DNA of 64,000 bases. It comes from HXMU1420-13 sp965228545 (GTDB lineage Bacteria; Bacteroidota; Rhodothermia; Balneolales; Balneolaceae). Positions 1-10,816 of the stretch are shown here, one piece after another; positions within the stretch are counted from its first letter, which is position 1, and the number at the start of each line of letters is the position of its first letter. The DNA is taken from positions 310,001 through 374,000 of the forward strand of contig OZ245822.1 in assembly GCA_965228545.1 (NCBI GenBank), in the 5' to 3' direction. A program made the translations under genes and the position numbers. The notes below the pieces were generated by a model. It did not search any database, was not told the DNA's origin, and saw only the letters and a program-made list of their open reading frames with translations.

Positions 1-590
1 CTATTGGCACGTATATATGCGCGTTTTCGTTGATTACCGGGCTCCTGAAACAGCGTGACATTATACAGGCTATCAGTTTCATTATCGATTTCGCGCACCA
101 AAAAAGTATATCCTTCAATGCCGTCGTAAAACACATTCGGTTTCAAATCAAAACCCGGCTTTTTTACCCTAATGTCCATGAACAACGATCTTGCTTTGCT
201 GTTTGCTTCGGGCAGCACATTATTCGAAAACCAAATCAACCCAAAACCCAAAGCAAATGCAGCTATAAGAACCGGAAGAATAATTTGTATAGGATTTATA
301 CCAGACGCCCGCAAAGCTGTTAACTCGTTTAGCTCCGAAAATTTTCCAAAGGCCATTAGCGTAGCTACTAAAACGGCCATTGGCGCTGCAAGTACAACCA
401 TATAGGCAAGGTTGGTAGCTATCAATTCTATTATTACTCCAATAGGAATGTCTTTGCCAATAAGTTTATCCACATGCAAAATTAAGAACTGCATAAGCAG
501 CAAAAACATCATGGTAAAAAAACAAAACAGAAAGGGCCCAATATGCCTGCGGAGTAAGTCGAGCTGTATTTTATTTTTCCAGAAATTCAA
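1..590 (-). CDS. LptF/LptG-family permease (YjgP/YjgQ), 3' part cut by window edge
   Basis: Reading the minus strand from about position 590 gives an open frame that runs off the left edge (about 196 codons visible). The N-terminal motif RRHIGPF leads into a first membrane segment, followed by HVDKLIGK and a second segment containing APMAVLVATLMAFGKFSE. This is the conserved N-terminus of LptF/LptG, the inner-membrane partners of LptB that drive lipopolysaccharide transport. A periplasmic jelly-roll portion begins after LPEANSKA. No ATG lies in frame: a TTG at 590 is the best candidate start, because the frame is open only to a TAA around position 680. Whether it is LptF or LptG cannot be decided from this fragment. 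Family call is firm, start is not. Confidence 0.85.
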   Translation of the reverse strand, partial: MNFWKNKIQLDLLRRHIGPFLFCFFTMMFLLLMQFLILHVDKLIGKDIPIGVIIELIATNLAYMVVLAAPMAVLVATLMAFGKFSELNELTALRASGINPIQIILPVLIAAFALGFGLIWFSNNVLPEANSKARSLFMDIRVKKPGFDLKPNVFYDGIEGYTFLVREIDNETDSLYNVTLFQEPGNQRKRAYIRAN

Positions 591-855
591 TGCTGTTTTA
601 TGATGAATTCGAATACTTTTCGTTGGCCGGATGCGTAGTTGTAGATGTGTACTCGAGGTGTTGATTTTAGTACTCTTTTAGTCTCGAATCACTTTCAACA
701 TACTCAAATATATGGTATTATCTGCGTCTATTTTAAATAAAGTATCATCTAAAACTTCCGCCTATAGAGCATAGCTACAAAACGTTCACAACCTTGTAGA
801 AATTATTTCGGCAACACACTTTCTTAGGTTTACCGGCTGCTTCACAGTTATCCTA

Positions 856-3800
856 ATGATTTCTGTGCTTTTTGACGTACGCATTGCGCATGCACAGGAA
901 CAGGCAGATTCTGTTTTGGTTTCAAACGCACCCGATACGCTAGCCAACGGTACTCAATATTTTAAAGCAAGAAGAATAGCTCGTGTAAGCAAGCTTCCCG
1001 GTCTTACAAAGGGTAAATTATATTCGGTTTCGGGTGGGGATGTAACCACTACGGTTACTTGGGATTCGCTCAATACATATCGCGTGCAAACTAAGGTGCT
1101 GGGTTATCGAACTACGGTACCAACAATTACTAGTTTTGAAGGGTTTTCAGCTCTTAAAAAGCAACAATCGAACCAACGTATACGGGCAAAGTTGGTTCAG
1201 GAATCGAAGAACCAACAGCAGGAGAGCCGCGGACTTCTGGATTTTAGTATAAATGTGCCTGGAGGTGAAAATTCTGCATTTTCAACTATTTTTGGCAGTA
1301 ACGAAGTAAACCTGCGAGTAAACGGTTCGGCAAATATGAATGTGGGAGCATCGGTTCAAAAATTAGACGATGGAACCTTACCTCCCGATTTACGAACGCG
1401 AGTTGATCCCACCTTTAATCAGAACCTGCAACTGAATATTCAAGGTACCATAGGAGATAAGTTAACCATTGCAACCGATTGGGATACCGAACGACAATTC
1501 GATTTTGAAAACCGATTAAGTATACGATATCAGGGTTACGAGGATGAAATTATCAAGAGCATCGAGATGGGGAACGTATCGATGGCAACAGGAAACTCGC
1601 TGGTAAAAGGGGGAAGTTCGCTCTTTGGGATTAAGGCAGTCTCAGAATTAGGTCCGCTGAAAGTTACAACCGTAATTTCGCAGCAACGAGGGGAAAGCAA
1701 TACCCAAAGTATTTCGGGTGGTTCGCAAGAAAATAGTATCGAGCTTCGCCCGGCTGATTATGAAGATGGCCGCCACTTTTTTCTGGATTTTTATAACCGA
1801 CAGGAATTCGAAACGGCTTTATCTAATCCTCAGCAGATTCTACAACCTTATCAAATAACCGAGATACAAGTGTATGTACGTAAGGCCGAACAAGTGCCGG
1901 GAATAAATACCGTTAGTGCTATTGCCTTACTCGATCTTGGCGTAAATGATGAAGGGAATGGTACTTACGGATTACCAGGAAACGATTTTGACCGCTATGT
2001 GGATAGTAGGCTTGAAGAACTTCGCCCAACCGATAGCAATGCCACCAACGAAGACTTTGGCGTAAACTCGCAAGAATATGTTGATGCTATTTTCGAGCAG
2101 CTTGTAGAAGGTGTTGATTACACCGTAAACTACTCGCTTGGCTACATTAGCATGAAAAGTTTTATTAATTCTGGTGATGCCATTGCGGTTGCCTATACCT
2201 ATAGTAACCCACAAAATCAGGCAGAAGTTATTCAAGTTGGGGAATTAGATACCCAGAATTCGAGCCGAACTTATTTAAAGTTACTTCGCCCCGGCGGTAT
2301 GACCACCGAAGATCGTGCATGGCCTTTAACCATGCGAAATATTTATTCATTAGGGGTTTCAGGCATTACTCAGGAAGGGTTCGAACTCGAAATTGCCGAT
2401 ACTCGAAATAATATACCTGAAACGAATCTTCCGGGGAGAGGAGAAACATTACTTGCAGATTTAGGGCTGGATAGACAACAAACCGATGGGTCTATTGGGT
2501 CGGATAACCAAATCGATTTTTCCGGGGTTACCCTCGATGGTAGTGCCGGACGAATAATTTTCCCCTATCTCGAACCTTTTGGTGATCGGATTGCAGATGT
2601 ATTGAAAAACTCGACAAATGCACCGGATTCTGTAGTGGAAGCACTCTCTTTTAAAGAACTTTACGATTTGAAACCCGTGGATGCAAAGCGATCTTCGAAA
2701 AACTCGTTCTATGCAATTACGGGATTGTCTAGTGGCGGCGTATCTGGTAGCTTTACATTAGGATTTGGATTGGTAGAAGGTTCTGTTACCGTTACAGCGA
2801 ATGGGGTTACATTAGTGGAAGGCACCGATTATGAGGTAGATTACTCATTTGGGGCATTAACAATTCTCAATGATCGATACCTTGCCCCCGGCCAAGAGAT
2901 TGAAGTAGAATATGAAAACAATCAATTTGCGTTGATTGGACAAAAGAACTTTACCGGAGTTCGAGCAGAATATACTGTTAGTGATGATATCAGTATTGGA
3001 AGCACGTTTTTTAAGTTGAAAGAACAGCCGCTTTCGGATAAAATAAGGATAGGAAATGAGCCCATTAACAATACCATTTTGGGCCTCGATGCTAAAGCCA
3101 ATTTCGAAGCCCCATGGCTTACTCGGTTTATCGATAAAATTCCATTGCTACAAACACGTGCAGAAAGTAATATCAATTTTAGCGGAGAATTTGCGCAGTT
3201 ACGTCCTGGTGTGGCACAAACCAATGCCGTGCAAGAAGCCATCGACCGTGGCGATCTTTATCGCGATGAAGAAAACGGATTGGTATTTATCGACGACTTT
3301 GAAGGAGCCGAGTATACTATTAATTTCTCTAACCCTACGCGGTGGAACCTTGCTTCTGCCCCTGCAGCTTTACCCGGCTTAGATGAAGACGCAGACTTTT
3401 TTAATGGGGTAACATCTACTACAATTCAAACGCCGCAGTTCAGAAAAGACCGGGCAGATTTACGTTCACAATTCTCATGGTATGCCATACCAAGGAATAT
3501 TCAGGCAACACAAGCACAAGTAACGCCCGAAGTAGAAACCATTCAAATCAACGATATTTTTCAGGGCCGGGTAGTTAGCCAGCAGGAAACCGATCGTATC
3601 ACATCGTTAGATATTTATTACAATCCACAAGCAAGAGGGCAATACAACTACAATTACAATTTGAAAGATTTATTGGATTTGCAGCCCCAAAGAACTTGGG
3701 GTGGAATGACCGCTGTAATACCAACCGGCCAGGAAGATTTGGTGCAAAACAACATCGAGTTTTTAGAGTTTTGGGTACAAGCAATTCTACCTGATGGACA

Positions 3801-6800
3801 AGAACCGGCTGGGCAGGAACTGGATTATGAAGGGAAGATATATATCGATCTTGGAACTATATCGGAAGATATTGTACCAAATGCACGATTAAATACCGAG
3901 GATGGACTTTCTACAACCATCAATAATTTAACGGAAGATGATCCAAGTGGTCAAGCTCGCTCATATATCCCACCAACGCCTCCGGTACCTCTAGGTCAGT
4001 TTTCAACCGATCAACGAGCTTTAGAAGATGTTGGCTTAGATGGAGCACCAAATCCCGGTACGTTTGGAGCTGAAAATCGAAATGAAGGGGTGATTTTTCA
4101 GGAATTTGTGGATCGAATGCGCGAGCAATACGGCGAATCATCACCGGAATTTGAAGCCATTGCAGCCGATCCTTCAAACGATGACTACGTGTACTATGGC
4201 GAAAATAAAGTACGTGATTTGCCACTGAAAGATCGCTTTTATCGCTTACTTGGTTATCACGATGGCAATACGCCCGAGAGTGGAGGTAGTGATAATAAAA
4301 CCGCAATCACACTTAAACCGGATTCTGAAGGTCTTATTAGTTCATCCAGTATTTTGCAAACCAACTCATATTATCAATACGAGTTGGACTTTAACCCTGC
4401 TGATGTGGATGAGTTGGAGGTTGGTGCGCCGGGAACATACATCGTAGATAAGATCGATAAAGATCCGTATTACAAAACCTGGTATCTGGTGCGGATTCCC
4501 CTCAAAGATTTCACCCGCAGGTATGGCGAAATTGAAAGTTTCCAGAATATATCGCACATGAGAGTTTGGATGAGTGGATATAAAAAGCCATTTACTCTTA
4601 GATTTGCAACCTTCGAATTTGTTGGTAGCCAATGGAATAAGGTAGATAACCTAACCGAATCGCCGGCAAGCCTAGATGGTTTTGAAGTTTCCACCATCAA
4701 TATAGAAGAAAACGCAAACCGTGTGCCATTTCCTTATCGCCAGCCTGAGGGCTCGATTCGTGCGATAAACCGTGGAGCTCAGGTTCAAACCGTACAGAAC
4801 GAGCAGTCGTTAGTGCTGAGTGTGGATGCTTTAGGTCCGGGCGAAATACACATGGTAAAAAGGGTATATACCGGAAATTTAAACCTCTTGAATTACTCGA
4901 ATATGAGAATGTTTGTGCATGGCGAAGGTTTTGACGAACGTGGGGATGCCGAACTAGTAATTCGAATGGGAAATGATCTTGAAAATAATTTTTACGAGTA
5001 CAGGCAACCTGTAACCCCATCTGTTGAACGAGAATTTAATTATTCGATTGATGATCAAGCAGGACTTTCGGCCGATGCTGAAGATATCTGGTTGTATGAT
5101 GAGAACAGCATGAATATTATTATTTCGGCATTAAATGTGTTAAAGCAGAATCGAAATGCTTCTGATTGGGATCCGTCGCAGTTATTTGAACAGAAAGGCT
5201 TATTGGGTGAAGAAGGAGTGGAAGGGGCAGTGCTTGCAATAAAAGGAAACCCTTCGCTGGATAAGGTTTCTGAGATAGGGTTAGGTATTCGGAATCCATT
5301 TGATCCGTCGGATGTGAATACTGCCGGACAGGCAAGCCTGAATGCTCAATTCTGGTTGAACGAACTTCGAGTTTCGGGTTTTGATAACGAAAAAGGATGG
5401 GCTGCAAATGCTAAATCGAGTGTTAAACTTGCAGATTTTGCCACTTTGAATGCAAACTTAACGCGCCGCACTAATGGCTTTGGCGGGCTAGAGTCGCAGT
5501 TCGAAAGTCGAAGTGTTTCGGAGTTGTTCGGTTACAATTTAAGTTCAACCATTAATTTGCATAAACTGGTTCCGGATAGATTTGGGTGGAATTTCCCGGT
5601 AACTATTTCAACATCACGTGATACACAAACACCGAAGTTTTTGCCTGATCAAGGGGATATTCGTTTAACTGATTTCAAAGATGCGATAAACTCGAACGAG
5701 AATCTCACTTCAGAGCAAAAACGAGACAGTATCAGCACTAGAATTGAGGATATACAATCTGTAACCGAGCGTTTTTCCATAAATTTTTCCGACATATCAA
5801 AAAGAAATTCCAAAAGCGAACTTGCTAAGTATACCATCGACAACATGCGGTTGAGCTATGTGTACAATACGGGTAGCGCACAAAATCCACAGTTGCAATT
5901 TCAGAATAAATGGGATTATCAGGCCTCCGTATCGTACAACCTTTCACTACGTCGGGTAAAATTATTCACTCCCTTTGGCTTTACTCGTAATATTCCACTT
6001 GTGAATGTACTATCTGGTTTTAGGATGGGATACTTGCCAAGTTCGTTAACCTTTTCCTCCGGTTTAACCAGAAACTACAGCGAATCGAGACGACGTAGTT
6101 TAACGGACCCAAATGCCATCCTACCTTTGCAACAATCGCATAATTTCACCCAGCGAAATAACTTTGGATTGAACTATAACCTGACACCTTCTATTCCGAT
6201 TTCTTTCCGAACGTCCACCAATTTTGATCTGGCCAATGCTGGTATTGAAAGCAGAAATGCAACCGGAGCTGATAGCCTTGCTTTTGATGTAAAGCCAACC
6301 TTTGATGTGTTACAGGGTATTGTTTCAGACACGCTTACTGCCCGGAGATCCACCTATCAGGAAACCTACTCGGCAAGTTGGCGCCCTAATCTGAATAATA
6401 TAAAACCATTGAACTGGCTAACCTATTCGATGAGTTATGGCGGGGGATTCCAATGGAATAACAGCCCGCGCGGTTCAAATTTAGGGGCTTCTGTTTCTAA
6501 CAATTTTCAGCTCGATAATTCTATGAAAATTGATGTGGAAGATATTCTTGGCAAAATCGGGTTCATAGGGAAGATGAAGGAAACAGACGGAGCAGAGACC
6601 AAGGCCCGCAAAGACGCTAAAGAATCAAGAAGAAGAGAAGCCGAGCAAGAAGTTGCAGACAGCTTAAGAACACCTCGGCCGGCACCCGACCTGATTGGTG
6701 ATTTAACTTATGTAGGGCGTAAAGTATTTCTGGCAGCTTTTAGTATGAAAGAACTCTCAGGAAGTTATAAGCGCTCAAAATCGGGATCTCAGCCGGGATA

Positions 6801-8085
6801 TCAAGGTAAATCTCAAATCTTTTACTCGTTTAACACACCGGGGAGTGACAATTACTCGCCACCATTTGCGTACAGAACCGGTTTTATGGATCGGATTTCG
6901 CAAGAACAGCTTATCGATAATTTAGACGGTGATATAAATGTTCAATTACCGGCAAATAATAGTGTTAACGATTCTTTTACCGCCAAAACACGCATTAATT
7001 TATTTCAAAACCTTACAATCGATTTGGATTGGACCGCAGCAATTAATAACCGAAGTACAACTACCATTACGGTAACCCCAGAGGGTGAATACTCTTCGGT
7101 GGTAAGTGAGTCGGGAGGCTACAACTCTTCGGTGTGGGCTTTTGGTGATGGGTACGAAAAGTTATTCAGAAATCAACTTGAAACCGCATACGCCGATATA
7201 AACGAAGGCAGTGATGTGATTGCGGATTCGCTTGGAAATAATGATGGTCGCTTTGTATTGAACAGAAATACCCTTGAAGAAGACTTCCGTGAGGCTTATT
7301 TAGGAAGCAACGTTAACGGATTGGGCAGTAAAGGTTTGTTTGTGTTTCCTAGGCCGGGTTGGCGTGTTAACTGGAATAGATTTCAAGAGTACTTGCCGTT
7401 TATAGGCCAATTTTTATCGAATGCTACGCTTTCACACACTTATCAAGGTTCGTATAAAGTGGATTGGGCGTTAAATACACTTACGGGAGAGCAATCTCCG
7501 CAAACTTTAGGCAGTGCATACGATATAATTGATGATCGACGCCGTTTTGAACCTACCACCTTACGTGCCGAACGTAGATTCTCGCCTTTAGTAAAACTGA
7601 GTATGACTTGGGAATCGAACCTCAGAACCGAGTTTGGCTACAATCGAAGCACTATTTCTACTTTTGCCATTGCCAGTAAACGTGCAACCGAAACGCTCTC
7701 GCAAGGTATTGATTTCTCCATGAATTACGTTTTCCGAAATGTGAAATTGAAGCTGTTTCCTAAAATTAAAAACAATATTGATCTTAGTTTAAGAGGGAGT
7801 TATAAAAACGATACGGAGCTTAGCTACAAACTTGATAGCGACATCGGCAATGCGCTCATACCAAATGCACCAAACACTTTACCCGTTGAAGACGCCGAAA
7901 TACTAAGTAGCCGAGAAACCGGACAACAACGGATTAACGGTACATTTTCGGTTGGTTATAAAATCTCAGCTTCGATCTCTTCAAATTTCGAGTATACATA
8001 TTCTCGTATACAATCGAACAATATCCCAACCAGAACCAATCATGATATTCGCTTTAATGTGCGGATTGCTATTTCGTCCAGGTAG
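856..8085 (+). CDS. sprA: SprA, type IX secretion system outer-membrane translocon
   Basis: A 2409-residue protein of the size and character of SprA/Sov, the giant beta-barrel that forms the type IX secretion pore in Bacteroidota. The sequence is rich in alternating, aromatic-ended beta strands with many N, S, T and Y residues, and it ends in a short arginine-containing strand (FNVRIAISSR). A short basic, charged segment near residues 1915-1945 looks like a periplasmic or plug-loop insertion. The protein is the likely exporter of the NPFNPST-tagged proteins elsewhere in the window. The annotated ATG leaves a very short signal peptide ending at AHAQ. The frame stays open upstream to about 775 and would add a better signal sequence, but it has no ATG, GTG or TTG. 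The 3' end overlaps the convergent lnt gene by 17 bp. Confidence 0.9.
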   Translation: MISVLFDVRIAHAQEQADSVLVSNAPDTLANGTQYFKARRIARVSKLPGLTKGKLYSVSGGDVTTTVTWDSLNTYRVQTKVLGYRTTVPTITSFEGFSALKKQQSNQRIRAKLVQESKNQQQESRGLLDFSINVPGGENSAFSTIFGSNEVNLRVNGSANMNVGASVQKLDDGTLPPDLRTRVDPTFNQNLQLNIQGTIGDKLTIATDWDTERQFDFENRLSIRYQGYEDEIIKSIEMGNVSMATGNSLVKGGSSLFGIKAVSELGPLKVTTVISQQRGESNTQSISGGSQENSIELRPADYEDGRHFFLDFYNRQEFETALSNPQQILQPYQITEIQVYVRKAEQVPGINTVSAIALLDLGVNDEGNGTYGLPGNDFDRYVDSRLEELRPTDSNATNEDFGVNSQEYVDAIFEQLVEGVDYTVNYSLGYISMKSFINSGDAIAVAYTYSNPQNQAEVIQVGELDTQNSSRTYLKLLRPGGMTTEDRAWPLTMRNIYSLGVSGITQEGFELEIADTRNNIPETNLPGRGETLLADLGLDRQQTDGSIGSDNQIDFSGVTLDGSAGRIIFPYLEPFGDRIADVLKNSTNAPDSVVEALSFKELYDLKPVDAKRSSKNSFYAITGLSSGGVSGSFTLGFGLVEGSVTVTANGVTLVEGTDYEVDYSFGALTILNDRYLAPGQEIEVEYENNQFALIGQKNFTGVRAEYTVSDDISIGSTFFKLKEQPLSDKIRIGNEPINNTILGLDAKANFEAPWLTRFIDKIPLLQTRAESNINFSGEFAQLRPGVAQTNAVQEAIDRGDLYRDEENGLVFIDDFEGAEYTINFSNPTRWNLASAPAALPGLDEDADFFNGVTSTTIQTPQFRKDRADLRSQFSWYAIPRNIQATQAQVTPEVETIQINDIFQGRVVSQQETDRITSLDIYYNPQARGQYNYNYNLKDLLDLQPQRTWGGMTAVIPTGQEDLVQNNIEFLEFWVQAILPDGQEPAGQELDYEGKIYIDLGTISEDIVPNARLNTEDGLSTTINNLTEDDPSGQARSYIPPTPPVPLGQFSTDQRALEDVGLDGAPNPGTFGAENRNEGVIFQEFVDRMREQYGESSPEFEAIAADPSNDDYVYYGENKVRDLPLKDRFYRLLGYHDGNTPESGGSDNKTAITLKPDSEGLISSSSILQTNSYYQYELDFNPADVDELEVGAPGTYIVDKIDKDPYYKTWYLVRIPLKDFTRRYGEIESFQNISHMRVWMSGYKKPFTLRFATFEFVGSQWNKVDNLTESPASLDGFEVSTINIEENANRVPFPYRQPEGSIRAINRGAQVQTVQNEQSLVLSVDALGPGEIHMVKRVYTGNLNLLNYSNMRMFVHGEGFDERGDAELVIRMGNDLENNFYEYRQPVTPSVEREFNYSIDDQAGLSADAEDIWLYDENSMNIIISALNVLKQNRNASDWDPSQLFEQKGLLGEEGVEGAVLAIKGNPSLDKVSEIGLGIRNPFDPSDVNTAGQASLNAQFWLNELRVSGFDNEKGWAANAKSSVKLADFATLNANLTRRTNGFGGLESQFESRSVSELFGYNLSSTINLHKLVPDRFGWNFPVTISTSRDTQTPKFLPDQGDIRLTDFKDAINSNENLTSEQKRDSISTRIEDIQSVTERFSINFSDISKRNSKSELAKYTIDNMRLSYVYNTGSAQNPQLQFQNKWDYQASVSYNLSLRRVKLFTPFGFTRNIPLVNVLSGFRMGYLPSSLTFSSGLTRNYSESRRRSLTDPNAILPLQQSHNFTQRNNFGLNYNLTPSIPISFRTSTNFDLANAGIESRNATGADSLAFDVKPTFDVLQGIVSDTLTARRSTYQETYSASWRPNLNNIKPLNWLTYSMSYGGGFQWNNSPRGSNLGASVSNNFQLDNSMKIDVEDILGKIGFIGKMKETDGAETKARKDAKESRRREAEQEVADSLRTPRPAPDLIGDLTYVGRKVFLAAFSMKELSGSYKRSKSGSQPGYQGKSQIFYSFNTPGSDNYSPPFAYRTGFMDRISQEQLIDNLDGDINVQLPANNSVNDSFTAKTRINLFQNLTIDLDWTAAINNRSTTTITVTPEGEYSSVVSESGGYNSSVWAFGDGYEKLFRNQLETAYADINEGSDVIADSLGNNDGRFVLNRNTLEEDFREAYLGSNVNGLGSKGLFVFPRPGWRVNWNRFQEYLPFIGQFLSNATLSHTYQGSYKVDWALNTLTGEQSPQTLGSAYDIIDDRRRFEPTTLRAERRFSPLVKLSMTWESNLRTEFGYNRSTISTFAIASKRATETLSQGIDFSMNYVFRNVKLKLFPKIKNNIDLSLRGSYKNDTELSYKLDSDIGNALIPNAPNTLPVEDAEILSSRETGQQRINGTFSVGYKISASISSNFEYTYSRIQSNNIPTRTNHDIRFNVRIAISSR

Positions 8086-9628
8086 TAATTTCTTTGGGAT
8101 TAAGCAGGGCAATCAGCCAGAATACAATAGAGATACCTAAGGTTTGATAGGCCAACCAATCGCCATATTTGGCATAGATGGTTTGTTTTTTGATAACCGG
8201 AATTACAGAATTGAAGCCTGTACGTACCCAATAATCGGTTTTTTGTTCAACGGTGCCATCCGGACGAATAATACCTGAAGTACCATTATTAGCGCTTCGA
8301 ACAACCCATCGGTTAAACTCGATAGCCCGTAATTTTGCATATTCAAAGTGTTGGCGATGTCCACTAGAATCGCCCCACCAGCCATCGTTGGTGATGATAG
8401 TAAGAAATCCGGCGCCGTCGGATACAAAATTTCGAATCCAGCTTGGGTACACCGAGTCGTAGCAAATCAGGCCAGGTGTGGTAAATTCCGGTGTATGTAG
8501 TTGAACCGCTTCCGAGCCTTTCCCGAACCCTGCAATTCTGCCCCAATCAACCCACTCAAATACATCAATTGTAGTTAGCAAGGGTAAAAAGGGAACCCGT
8601 TCTACAATCGGAACCAGATTGTGTTTGTTATATCGCGAAGGATTTCCGTCGGCATCCGCAAAAAAAGTAGCGTTAAAAATATTGTATGGTGTGCTGCCAT
8701 ATAACCCGCGAGTAAGTTCCGGGGTTTCATCAGGGTAGAGGGTATACAGCCCGGTACCAACAATAAAATTTGTATCCCATGCTTTAGCAGAATCAGCAAT
8801 TCTCTGGAGATGCCGGGAATTCATCAACACGGCGTTTTCGATTGCATTTTCGGGCCAAACGATGAGCTTAGTATCCGGGGTTTTGATTTCTACCGTTAGC
8901 GAAAACAAACTATCTATTACCTCATCGTTGCCGCTCATTCCACCATATTCTAGATAAGAATCGTGATTTGGCTGAATAACCGTTACCGGAATTGCATTGG
9001 AATCCACCTCTAATGGTTCGTCGATAGCAAAATATAACAAAGAGGCCAGTGGCAGTATCAGCAACACCGCAGTTGCGGCCATCGCGTAGGTTCGGTTGTT
9101 GGTTTTGATGGCCTGAAAAGCCATTGCCGCTGTAATTGTTACCCAAAAAGTAATGCCCAGGTGCCCTGTAATCGAAATAAATTGAATCAAACTCACTTGC
9201 TTTGCCCATGCATTTCCGATAGCCAGCCAAGGCCATGCCAAGTCCCAATGATGATGGAGGAATTCATACGTCGTCCACGCACTGGCTTGTAGCACCACCA
9301 ATAATATAAAGCCGGGGTACTTTTGCTGGAAAAAGCGCATGAGCATAAGGGGGAGGGTCATTACCGCAGCGTTGGCCAACATAGCTGCAATGCCAGCCGG
9401 TACGCTTGCCATTGTTAACCAGTAAGTTGTTATGAGATTCCATAACAATAGGCCGGGATAAGCAACGTATGCAAACTGTCTATTACTATCACATAGGCTT
9501 GCTAAATGAAATAACAAAATAAAAGCCGGTATAGATAGAAAGGAAAGATTAACAGGGGGAAAACTTAACCCAAGCAATAAACCGGCGGTTAACGAAACAA
9601 TCCATTTATTACGTAAAAATGTGCTCAT
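8069..9628 (-). CDS. lnt: Apolipoprotein N-acyltransferase
   Basis: Inner-membrane enzyme that transfers the third acyl chain to the N-terminal cysteine of lipoproteins. The first roughly 200 residues contain six or more hydrophobic segments, followed by a nitrilase-fold periplasmic domain. The Glu-Lys-Cys triad is visible: E260 in IVWPEN, K335 in YNKHNLVP and C389 in GLICYDS. Length (519 aa) is normal for Lnt. The start ATG overlaps the rsmI stop as ATGA, so the two genes are translationally coupled. The window encodes several lipoproteins that are potential substrates (41697-43049, 45418-45930, possibly 57893-60196). Confidence 0.93.
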   Translation of the reverse strand: MSTFLRNKWIVSLTAGLLLGLSFPPVNLSFLSIPAFILLFHLASLCDSNRQFAYVAYPGLLLWNLITTYWLTMASVPAGIAAMLANAAVMTLPLMLMRFFQQKYPGFILLVVLQASAWTTYEFLHHHWDLAWPWLAIGNAWAKQVSLIQFISITGHLGITFWVTITAAMAFQAIKTNNRTYAMAATAVLLILPLASLLYFAIDEPLEVDSNAIPVTVIQPNHDSYLEYGGMSGNDEVIDSLFSLTVEIKTPDTKLIVWPENAIENAVLMNSRHLQRIADSAKAWDTNFIVGTGLYTLYPDETPELTRGLYGSTPYNIFNATFFADADGNPSRYNKHNLVPIVERVPFLPLLTTIDVFEWVDWGRIAGFGKGSEAVQLHTPEFTTPGLICYDSVYPSWIRNFVSDGAGFLTIITNDGWWGDSSGHRQHFEYAKLRAIEFNRWVVRSANNGTSGIIRPDGTVEQKTDYWVRTGFNSVIPVIKKQTIYAKYGDWLAYQTLGISIVFWLIALLNPKEITTWTK

Positions 9629-10308
9629 TCTGTGTATTTATTTCCTGCAATTACAACTACAATTTCACCTTTTATAGAAGGTCGCTGCCCAAATTCTAAA
9701 TGTAACTCAGCAACTGTTGCCCGCACTATTTCTTCAAAGGTTTTGGTAAGTTCTCGCCCAACTGCAGCTAAGCGTTCACCACCAAAATACAGTTCCACTT
9801 CGTTAAGTAATTTCACCAAACGGTTTGGGCTTTCATAAAGTACCACAGTACGTTCTTCTTCAGCCAATTCCTTTAGTCTTTTTTGCCGGCCTTTTTTATG
9901 AGGAAGAAAACCTTCAAACACATAACGATCGCATGGCAAACCACTTGCAACAAGGGCTGAAGTTGCTGCATCCGGACCAGGTATTACTATTACTTGATGG
10001 TTTTGTTGATGGGCAGCACGGATGGCCAGAAATCCTGGGTCCGATATTCCCGGCATTCCTGCATCACTGATAAGTGCAACATCTTGATTTGAATCTAACA
10101 ACTGAAGCACATAATCCACTTTTTTGTGCTCGTTATGTAAGTGGAAAGAAAATGTGGGAGTGTTAATTCCAAAATGCTTTAAAAGCTTACCCGAAGTACG
10201 GGTATCTTCGCAGGCGATATAAGCTACCGAATTCAGAGTTTCAGCCGCCCGAGGCGAAAAATCGCTCAGATTACCAATTGGAGTTGCTACAATGTATAAT
10301 TTGGCCAA
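9625..10308 (-). CDS. rsmI: 16S rRNA (cytidine1402-2'-O)-methyltransferase
   Basis: Tetrapyrrole-methylase-fold SAM enzyme that 2'-O-methylates C1402 of 16S rRNA. Seen directly: the N-terminal YIVATPIGNLSDFSPRA, the family signature LISDAGMPGISDPG, and GLPCDRYVFEGFLPHKKGR followed by YESPNRL. At 227 aa it lacks the longer C-terminal extension of some homologues but contains the complete catalytic domain. It is the first gene of an rsmI-lnt pair joined by a 4-bp overlap. The divergent VOC gene begins about 120 bp upstream. Confidence 0.94.
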   Translation of the reverse strand: MAKLYIVATPIGNLSDFSPRAAETLNSVAYIACEDTRTSGKLLKHFGINTPTFSFHLHNEHKKVDYVLQLLDSNQDVALISDAGMPGISDPGFLAIRAAHQQNHQVIVIPGPDAATSALVASGLPCDRYVFEGFLPHKKGRQKRLKELAEEERTVVLYESPNRLVKLLNEVELYFGGERLAAVGRELTKTFEEIVRATVAELHLEFGQRPSIKGEIVVVIAGNKYTE

Positions 10309-10426
10309 AATCGAAAAAATTTGTGGAGCGGAAGTTGATGTTTTTTAGTTGTAAAACAAACTTATTGAATTAAGATAAAAGAGCTTATTATCAGTTGTTA
10401 ATTTTTGATCTAATTTTTCTGCAGCA

Positions 10427-10816
10427 ATGGCAATGAATTTTAAACCATCAGGACTCAATCATATCACAATTCGTGTTAACCGTATCGACGCCTCCAAAGA
10501 ATTTTATGGAGAAATTCTTGGCTTCGAACTGGTTAAAACTATGGGGCAGAGTATGGCTGTTTATGATGTTGGAAATGGTGATACCCTGGTAATTGTAGAG
10601 GCCGAAACAAGTTACGATCCTACTTCTCGGGATTTTCGTGTAGATCACATTGGATTTTACATGGAGAGCCCGAAGCAAGTTGACGAACTGGCGGAATACT
10701 TTAGAAAGCACGAAATAACCATCATTAGCGGTCCTGCTAATCGCAAGAAAGGGCGTTTCTTATTTATTGCCGATCCCGACGGAAATATGATCGAATTCTT
10801 TTACGAAGAGAAATAA
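10427..10816 (+). CDS. VOC-family (glyoxalase/bleomycin-resistance fold) protein
   Basis: A 129-residue single vicinal-oxygen-chelate domain. It shows the paired beta-alpha-beta-beta-beta modules: HITIRV and FYGEILGFELV in the first half, DHIGFYM and DPDGNMIEFFYEE in the second. Histidines and glutamates in these segments are the usual metal ligands (His near 12, Glu in IEFF near 124). This fits a small metal-dependent lyase, dioxygenase or isomerase, but substrate cannot be assigned. It stands alone and ends one base before the stop of the convergent carbonic-anhydrase-like gene. Confidence 0.85.
   Translation: MAMNFKPSGLNHITIRVNRIDASKEFYGEILGFELVKTMGQSMAVYDVGNGDTLVIVEAETSYDPTSRDFRVDHIGFYMESPKQVDELAEYFRKHEITIISGPANRKKGRFLFIADPDGNMIEFFYEEK

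Noticed and set aside
30..603. Plus-strand ORFs at the left edge
   Set aside because: They overlap the LptF-type permease read on the minus strand, which has clear family motifs.
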